From contig OZ025883.1 of the NCBI GenBank assembly GCA_964019415.1, positions 6,226,088 to 6,290,087 on the forward strand: 64,000 nt of DNA. Reading direction: 5' to 3'. The DNA comes from Ianthella basta (Eukaryota; Porifera; Demospongiae; Verongiida; Ianthellidae). Below, one piece after another: positions 45,667-64,000 of the stretch. The notes beneath the pieces are model-generated. The model was given only the letters and a program-made list of their open reading frames with translations, had not been told where the DNA came from and made no database searches. The position numbers and the translations under genes were made by a program. Each line of letters opens with the position of its first letter. The first letter of the stretch is position 1.

Positions 45667-46601
45667 TTAATTATTAATCTGCTCACGGTGACCTTGACAT
45701 GAAGTGTAGAACTAGCTGTTATCTGCGTATGAACAGTGTGTGCATACTCTTGTACCCTTATCTTGTGCTTACCTTGTGTTGCTGTACTTTATTAGTGTTG
45801 TGATGTCATAATTGGTTTTGTATGCGCATGCGCAGTGCTTTTGGGCCTCAGATTTGGAGGGAGTCAATAATTGTGTCCCGCATTGCTGTTCGAACCGTGT
45901 CTGCCTTGCGAAACGCAGCGCACTAGTTACATATTCATGATGGAAATGGGAGTCAGCTGTTATATGTGCACATGTGCTTAATTGTACGTAAATATATGGC
46001 AAGAACTGTACGTTTTGTCTTTCAGCTATTATGTGGATCTGCAGGTGCATATATATATATGCCAATGTCACTCCATCGATCTAGTCATCTCCATCTCTTT
46101 CTATCTCTCTCTCAGTCTCTCTGATTCCCTCCACTCTAGATAGATCTATCGATCTCTCCCTCTCAAACTCCTAGCTGGCTTCTCTATATAATCATGGGGG
46201 TGCAGTCATCATCAACGTGTGTTCAACTATATATAAGGCATGTTTGTTAACTATATGTTATACCTTTGGATGTTCATGCACTTTGCAATATAATAAGCAC
46301 AATTAATGTTATATCAATTGTACAATCTGGGGTGGTACATATCATAATAAAGTTGTATTATTATATCTCCAGCCATCACTCATGATATTACAGCAAATCA
46401 CAATTGATATGAAATAATAATCTCACAAGAAACATGCATGCACAATGTCGTGTATATTCTTGTATATAAATCTACGCTGCAACGTACAACACTGTTTAAA
46501 TGTGTACATATACATAGCCCATAACCACCATAACAATATGCAATATATAAAAGTAATTAAACTGTAACATGTAAAATAAAATGAATGAAGAAACACTATT
46601 T
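45667..46601. other. AT-rich spacer
   Basis: It begins with about 35 bp continuing the duplicated block, then non-coding sequence. 46,262-46,517 is the 3' flank of the GTPase gene that is duplicated at 41,065. There is no additional gene. Confidence 0.5.
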
Positions 46602-47218
46602 TCACATTATACTACAACACCCATCACCGTTTGATTCTGATCTTTTCAGGGATGCTGACTTTTTCTTGGAACCACTAACACTAGTGCTTTGACTTCTGCC
46701 TATCTGGAATGTGTCAGGATCAAACGAGTCAGACAGAGTAAAGGTAGACACTTCTTTCACTCCAGGGGAAGTTTTCTCAAGTTTCTTCGCTGCTCGTCCC
46801 AATGTCACAAGCAGCTTCGTAAACCCCTCCTTGGTGTCCAGGTTCACTTCAAATATGAGGCACTCACTGAGGTAGTGATGCTGTAGAAAATTGCTCAGCG
46901 TATCAAGGGAGACTTCCGTGTTGTCATAAGTGAGGGGAGGGTGTAGCTCCAGAGCCTGTTTGGACCGCAAGCCAACTAGACCAAAGGAGTAGGTCCTGTC
47001 AGCTTTATCCATTTGGACCTTTGCAGTCTCAATCCAGGTGTCCAGTGACTGAAGAGTCTTGACATCATAACAGCAGTATACAAGAAGGATCAACCGTGCA
47101 TTGCGATAATACTGGGGCATCATGGAGTTGACCTTAGTGTGTCCAGCTGTGTCACAGAACTGCAGCTGATTCATTGCAAGCAAAGAGGAGAGAGGTAGTA
47201 AATCATTACACTCTCCTT

Positions 47219-47276
<58 letters not shown>

Positions 47277-47288
47277 GCACACACACAA

Positions 47289-47321
<33 letters not shown>

Positions 47322-49041
47322 CACATGCACACTGCATCAATTCACTGATGATGTCAACAGCAACACCATAAACTGACTGACTAGCTAGGGCTTCTTAAAT
47401 TGACTGAAGTAAATTGGATTCACTGTCACAATGTGTGATTATACACGAAACGTGATCCAAAATATTCAGATTCCAGTAAATACAATCAATGGCAGTATAT
47501 GGCAACTGGTGTGTGTATGCATCTTTTTCAAGCCACCAGTGCATGCAATGGAACAGCAAATATCATAGTCAGCACTGATTGGGCTTAGGTTTTGATTAGG
47601 TGGCAATATCATAATTGTATAAAATGCTTGCATGCACCTATTCTAGATTAGTCTGGCACACTAGCCCCTACTTTCGGCCTTGATTGCGTGTGATTGGGGG
47701 CCGGACGTAGAGGCTAGTGTGCAGACTAATTCCAGATAAAAGACAGATTAACATGCACGTATTCTATGGTACAATACATATTCTCTGCATTCCATATGGG
47801 GTAAGTGGCAGTGATATAATTTTATATATGTTCTGTGGTATCAGTTTCCGTAAGAAACAGGCAGGGACATCTGCATTAAACAGCTCCACCATCAAAGAAG
47901 CGTCATTGTTATCCCTCCAACAGAGGTAGTTTTGTGCACACACATATCTCAGTAGCACAGCAGGTCTTGGACAAAACAGCATGATTTAGCCCTTTTTATC
48001 AAGAACTGTTCTTATCTTAAGAGATCATGTTATGAATAACTCGAGAGGCAGGCCACTAAGCACTGTATTTATTAATTAAAGATAATGTTATCCCTTAATT
48101 ATTAATCTGCTCACGGTGACCTGTACATGAGGTGTCACTGCATACCATTACAACATAGCATGAAGGGATATGAATATTCATTAGCTCACACCATAGTCAT
48201 ATACTCCAATACTATTAGTATTTACATGTGTGTGGCTCACATGCAAACCCAGAGCTGTGTTATGTATGGATGCAGAGTTTACATACATATTTGGGCAATC
48301 TGGTAATTCCAAACACAATCCTAATGTCATGTGGTTAGATTTGGAATGCGTCCTTCGATTATGTGTTTGTTGTGTGCGGTTAACATTATGCATAGTGAAA
48401 ATGAAACTCCTCATTCAAAGGACCGCTTTCTCACAGTCAATGGCACACAATATGCCAAAGAATCTGAATCACGAAGACCATCGGTTTCAACTGCATGAAT
48501 TAGCAATGATCACAAGTGCCCCTCAAGATGTCTCGTTATTCGCAGTACTCACTCACAAATGTACATAGTTACACATCCACACACATACCCATGCACATAC
48601 ACGCAATATACAGTCCAACTACGGAGGGAAACTTCACGACCGACTGCCCATGTGCTGCTAGTGACACTGCACGTGACTTTAGTTCGTAAACAAAGCCATC
48701 TTTGTGAAATTCAACCTGCATTCGCTTCAGCCGCAATCAGTATTTCAGGGCAGTACACCTCGTAGCCTACTGGTCGCACTGCGCTTCTTACTTACCCGCA
48801 CGACCTGTCCTCCTCCTCCTATCTCCACGTCTTTGGTACAAGTGTCGATTTGCGACTCCACTGTGCTGATCATCGAACGCGACGGTTCTCTGTCAACCGC
48901 GCCACTTGATGCGTGATCCGTGCAGGATTCTCCCTCCGTGTTTACCTCCGTCTCCATTTCCCTCAGCGCCTTGAACAGCTTAGTCTTCCCCACCCCCCGC
49001 TCGCCCAGCAGGATCACCTTGTAGCTGACGGTAGACGTCAT
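46602..49041 (-). CDS. Atypical Rab/Ras-like small GTPase, CaaX-ended
   Basis: Two exons on minus, 49,041-48,796 and 47,165-46,602, join in phase 0 (CGG/GTAAGT and AATCAG/CTG), giving 269 aa. The P-loop GERGVGKT spans 13-20. A long acidic/serine insertion replaces the usual switch I. G3 is FCDTAGH (85-91), followed by YYRNARLILLVYCCYD, which is Rab-like. The G4 motif NKxD is replaced by GLRSKQ, so guanine specificity may be altered. The last four residues, CSIM, after another Cys form a CaaX box, predicting farnesylation and membrane attachment. The tail before it is Ser/Lys-rich. The precise subfamily is not recognised. A (CA)n array and a duplicated segment lie in the intron. The ATG was chosen because an upstream in-frame region lacks domain features. 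Confidence 0.82.
47220..47325. repeat. (CA)n microsatellite in GTPase intron
   Basis: An interrupted CA array about 50 bp inside the intron from the exon 2 acceptor. Confidence 0.95.
47366..48130. repeat. Duplicated intron block with intact (empty) LINE target site
   Basis: The paralogue of 41,775-42,491 plus 45,667-45,700. It contains the second hairpin MITE (47,645-47,738) and the unoccupied target ATGTTATCCC (48,085-48,094). Confidence 0.85.
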
Positions 49042-49302
49042 CTCTTTTTGTTTTGTCTTCCGAGAGTGCGAGACGGTGATAACGGTGACGCTATGACTGC
49101 GTTGTCTCGCAGGCGCTAATCCCCTAGACAATAACTGTGGAATTCCAAAAATGTGCAGATGGAGCATATATTTGATTGTGTCCTACTATAGAGATGTTGC
49201 AACGCGTCATAGGTGTCACGTGACATCTTACTTCCGCATGGCAAAAGGTGTGCGTAAATACATTGACGAAGAGCGAGATTCGACCCGTAGGACATCGCCT
49301 CG

Positions 49303-50285
49303 ATGGTACTTTCATGCTGCGCGCCGTTTTGCGCTAACAGAGCGACGAAGGAAGCCAAGGAGAAGGGAATCTGCTTCTATCGACTTCCACAAGACCCCAT
49401 AAAGAGAGGATTGTGGCTTACGGCGATCAACAGGAAGGACTACAATCCTGGACCGAACACTTACATTTGCAGCGAGCATTTCGTTGGCGGTGAGTGGCAA
49501 ATCAATAGCCAACTGCCTCTGTATCTGTATATTTATTATTCTAACACGTTGCACATATAATTGTAGGTAAAAGGAGTGATGATCCACAGTCTCCATCCTA
49601 CTCACCGTCGATATTTGGGCAAACTAGGGATCCTGCTAAGGGGCTTACTGCAATGCAGCAACAGAGGAGATATGAAGCAGTGAAGCGCAGGCAACAACAA
49701 AAAGATGAAGCAGAAGTGGTGGAGGAAGGGGAAATCAGTGAAGACACAGTGGAAAAGATGAGTGAAGATGCAATGGAAACAGATCAGCCATTATCCTCTG
49801 ATATAGTTACGGCTGATGAATCTTTGGAGGACTCCTTTAAATCTCTTGAGCAAGATTACCAGTTAAGGCTTGAGGAGCTGCAAGCTGCAAAGTGTAGTGC
49901 TGCATTGGGTAGAGGCTTTCCTGACGAAACTATGCTGAAGGGAGATGACAAAATGTGTTCCTTCTACACGGGCCTTCCTAGTTATACAATTATAATGTCC
50001 TTGTTCAGGTACACCACAAGGAGACTTCCAGAGAGTTCAGCAAACAAATTAACCAACTTCCAGTGCTTTCTATTAACACTGATGAAGCTACGACTGAACC
50101 TTTCAAACTTCGACTTAGCGTGATTGGCTCAGTGAGGCAAAAGTTTCAGATATTGAGCGCAACAACGCCATTGCCAACCCAGTACACAAGGTTGAAGAAT
50201 GGTGGTCCTATAATACTTGACTCTATTGTGCGAGTTTCTTGTGCTTTACATAATGCATGTGACATTATTGTTTCAGCTACCTAAT
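49303..50285 (+). pseudogene. THAP-domain DDE transposase with internal deletion
   Basis: Exon 1 is 49,303-49,489 and exon 2 starts at 49,567 (GGCG/GTGAGT, TTGTAG), open to TGA 50,121-50,123 (247 aa). Residues 1-62 are a C2CH THAP zinc finger (CCAPFC, then FYRLPQDP, YICSEHF). A Gln/Glu-rich linker (MQQQRRYEAVKRRQQQ) follows, then the helix-turn-helix head of the DDE_4 transposase (CSFYTGLPSY, LTNFQCFLLTLMKLRLNL). The frame stops at DLA. Immediately after, in another frame, comes the C-terminal end of such transposases (GSVRQKFQILS, DSIVRVSCALHNACDIIV). The whole catalytic centre is missing, so the transposase is inactive, though a DNA-binding THAP protein could still be made. Confidence 0.78.
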
Positions 50286-50491
50286 GGGTCAACCCAGTTC
50301 ATGGCTTATGTTGTCATTTTCTTTGTAAAACATGTTCTGCTTGCATATCTTTGTATGATAATCATGAATGTATGCAATTGGAAATTATATATAATGGCCA
50401 TTATATATAATCAAGACAGACGTGTCCAAGTAGAAAGATGGTGACTGTACATGTTGATATTGCATTAAAATGACTTGAAATTCATGCAGTG

Positions 50492-52462
50492 TTAAAATAT
50501 GCGTGGTTTCTTTGCTTTTTGCACTCCTTGGGCTGGGTGGCAAGTGGGGCAGAACCATTTACCTGAAGGAACTGCTGCCATTTGCAAACATGACACATGG
50601 AACCACTTGATTGGGCAATTTTTGTTGTCGCAACCAACCATGTCACCTCCTCTTGATTCCTGGCAATAGCACCATGTCCCCGGATCATCATCATCTGCAT
50701 CATCGGCCAATTCATCTGTAGGCAATATAGTGTGACTCCGGGTATACCACTTCCCAGCCAGCTCGGGAAGTATACATAGCCTGAAGAAGTGATCGGCCTT
50801 TACCAAATTCAATTGCTGGTCAACAGGGGCAATGCGCTCGACATGAAGGCCTGCACTGTGCCAGACAGCAAAATCACAGTATGCACGCCTTGTAACATGC
50901 AACTGCAACTGGCATTGTAGGTAATATGGATGGTCCGTTGCCAGATGTAGGGATCCTGTTGCGGTTTTCTGCAGACAAAAATCCTTCTGCTGCTCAGCAA
51001 CCTCTTCCAGAGATGCAGCATCCCTGGCACTCCAAGGACACTTTACTTCAACAATTCCAAGCCCACAACAAGTACAGTGCACCAAAGCATCAGGTGATGC
51101 ACCAAGATAGGGAGCTTTTCGATCAACAAACAAGCCACATGCCTTGATATTCAAGCCCACATGTCCATCCATCCTTGACTTGTAAGCCTCTATTGCCTGA
51201 TCTTCATGAGTAGATCCATACGCGGTAGCATCAGTAGTAAATCTGTATGATTCTGGATAGCACACTTTTCGGACTAGTGACAAGGATGGCTGGTGTGGGT
51301 CGGTATGACACACTTGGTGAAACTGAGAGGCTGTGATACGACCAGCCCTATACTTAAACCACTGCTTGTTCTTAGCCTGACCTCTCGTCAGTTCTTCCAA
51401 GTGGCTGACTTGCTCCTCGCTGATTGCCTCTCGACACACATTCTCAACTTTCCCCAGCAATTGAGTATAGTTCAGGTCAAGGTAATCTGGCTCGTATAGA
51501 TCTTGAAGGAGAGGTGGTAGGTGATCTGAAGCTGTGGTGAAACGCTCACAATACTCCTCCGTCAGGCTGAGTATAGCTGGCTTCCTATTCGTGTCCTTGC
51601 TAAGGTCACTGAGAAGCTCTGCCAGCTCTTGCTGGGTAGGTGCCTGCTTGGCTACCATTTCCTTCCATTTCGAACTTGAAGTTGACACTTTATTCCTCTG
51701 TGAGGCTGTCTTCTCTAGTTCTTCCATGGTAAGGTATGGCACCTGGCTACAAGCCATTGGCATGGATGGAGGTAACCACATGTTAGGCTTGGAGGTGCAG
51801 GTGGCATCGCGACGAATCCGAACGGCAGTCTCCAGCCAGTAAAGCATAGCTGCAACGTGGGAGCATGTTTCTGCCAAGCCAGCCATGCACGTGCAGTGGC
51901 CACATTTAACTGTACCATTCTTCTGGATGGCTACCCATGGTCTTAGAGGGCTTAAGCTGGCTGTGTACGAATGCTTTACTCTTCCAGTCAAAAGGACAAT
52001 GTCGCCATACAGCTTCCAGGATGCTTCAAGGACCCATCCATCAATAAAGTACTTGTATGCGTCCAGGCTTTTGTAATTTCTTACTTCTTCTTCCGTCTTA
52101 AAACTGGTAGTGAATATCAGATAATGGTACAGGTCGGGATACCTGTGTGTGAGAAATTCAAGAAAGGACAAGTGGTGAACAAGGTGACATGAACAGGGAT
52201 AATGTTATAGAGTTAATAACACTTGCATACGGGAGCCTACAAGACAGAACAACTAAAGAATCAAGTGCAGGCTGCGTAGCTACGCGTGCATATGCCCTAC
52301 TCACATGAAATCTGGAAGATCGTCCTCCATCTGCGAAAAGGCGTCCTTCTTCAACCAACATGGGTCTTCGCCATTAAAAAGAGCTATCTTCTGGGTGTAC
52401 CGCTTCTTGCTTGCACTGTCCAGAGTGAAATAATAGTCGGAGAGCCGCTTTCGATCTGCCAT
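50492..52462 (-). CDS. SWIM zinc finger / YqaJ-like nuclease / PHD finger protein of the transposon
   Basis: Exons 52,462-52,305 and 52,142-50,492 on minus are joined at AT/GTGAGT and CACACAG/G, giving 602 aa. The SWIM finger is C136-T-C138...C146-S-H148. The YqaJ/lambda-exonuclease fold has WFKYRAGRITAS, GASPD (D404), then IVEVKCPW (E418, K420) and YYLQCQLQLHVT, which are the D...ExK metal site and the following helix. An acidic linker leads to a C-terminal PHD finger (C544 to C587; CYCQESRGGDMVGCD, WFHVSCL, WFCPTC). It is open and complete. In ISL2EU-type transposons this partner is thought to act in DNA processing; the PHD could tether it to histones. Its role here is inferred from context. 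Confidence 0.85.
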
Positions 52463-52565
52463 CGCACTGCAAGAGCCGTTTTCTGCACCTCGCGCAGGTA
52501 TTATCGCACTTCTTTTGCCATGCACGCGTCATGCACGTGATCGCCGTGACGTCACATGCAACATC

Positions 52566-52574
52566 TCTATATAT
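52566..52574 (+). promoter_or_regulatory. TATA box of the Eph receptor, overlapping the transposon end
   Basis: CTATATATA lies 90 bp before the Eph ATG and straddles the right terminal repeat of the transposon. Part of the TATA element is therefore contributed by the transposon end or its target. Confidence 0.5.
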
Positions 52575-52661
52575 ACCATCTACCCGCCAGAGAGGTCCCC
52601 CATAGTGTGCGTGTGTGTAGATAGAGTATTCCGCGCCAGCTTGTCTTACAACGGTGTAGCC

Positions 52662-64000
<11,339 letters not shown>

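Larger units (their letters stand above)
49187..52571. mobile_element. Two-gene DNA transposon (THAP/DDE plus SWIM/YqaJ/PHD), ISL2EU-like
   Basis: The ends TATAGAGATGTTGCA (49,187-49,201) and its exact complement (52,557-52,571) are 15-bp inverted repeats. Between them lie only two convergent genes, a THAP-DDE transposase and a SWIM/YqaJ/PHD protein. This gene pair corresponds to what I recall of the ISL2EU superfamily (transposase plus YqaJ-type nuclease). A TA target duplication is compatible with the flanks but AT-rich sequence makes it ambiguous. The element sits between the divergent GTPase and Eph genes. Confidence 0.75.

Overview
The window reads as genomic DNA from an early-branching animal, most likely a demosponge. 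This is inferred from gene content and architecture, because no species marker is present. Genes are intron-split with GT-AG junctions. They include an Eph-family receptor tyrosine kinase, an ankyrin/Roc-GTPase/CARD/Death protein of the type expanded in invertebrate innate immunity, THAP and SWIM/YqaJ/PHD transposon genes, and mTOR and MLF exon fragments. Long (CA)n/(TG)n arrays, pyrimidine-rich minisatellites, MITE-like palindromes and segmental duplications fill the space between genes.

Layout. 1-3.3 kb: duplicated, partly broken exons of mTOR, including two copies of the FATC C-terminus. 4.4-10.4 kb: a complete five-coding-exon gene on + (about 1085 aa) with ankyrin repeats, a Roc-like GTPase, a CARD and a Death domain. 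11.3-16.7 kb: an MLF pseudo-exon, more mTOR FAT-region pseudo-exons, 21-bp minisatellites, and a palindrome containing a hammerhead-ribozyme-like core. 16.8-23.7 kb: a segmental duplication carrying two paralogous minus-strand genes (154 and 150 aa). Each encodes a signal peptide, an acidic propiece and an Arg/His-rich heptad-repeat tail ending in Trp-Gly, and they look like unrecognised host-defence peptide precursors. 26.6-34.3 kb: an array of five direct repeats separated by long palindromes. 36-40.3 kb: remnants of LINE-type retroelements on minus. 42.5-45.7 kb: an apparently intact LINE-like element (983 aa RT ORF) with a 10-bp target-site duplication and a matching paralogous empty site at 48.09 kb. 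46.6-49.0 kb: an atypical prenylated small GTPase on minus. 49.19-52.57 kb: a two-gene DNA transposon with 15-bp terminal inverted repeats, carrying a THAP/DDE transposase gutted by an internal deletion and an intact SWIM/YqaJ/PHD gene. 52.6 kb to the end: an Eph-type receptor tyrosine kinase on +, followed through 11 exons into the kinase domain and cut off by the window edge.

Three themes link the regions. Candidate immune functions lie within about 18 kb of each other (a Roc/CARD/Death sensor-adaptor and two secreted cationic peptide precursors). Local duplication is heavy, creating paralogues (peptide genes, GTPase flanks) and debris (mTOR, MLF). Transposition has reshaped intergenic space, including the promoter region shared by the GTPase and the Eph receptor.
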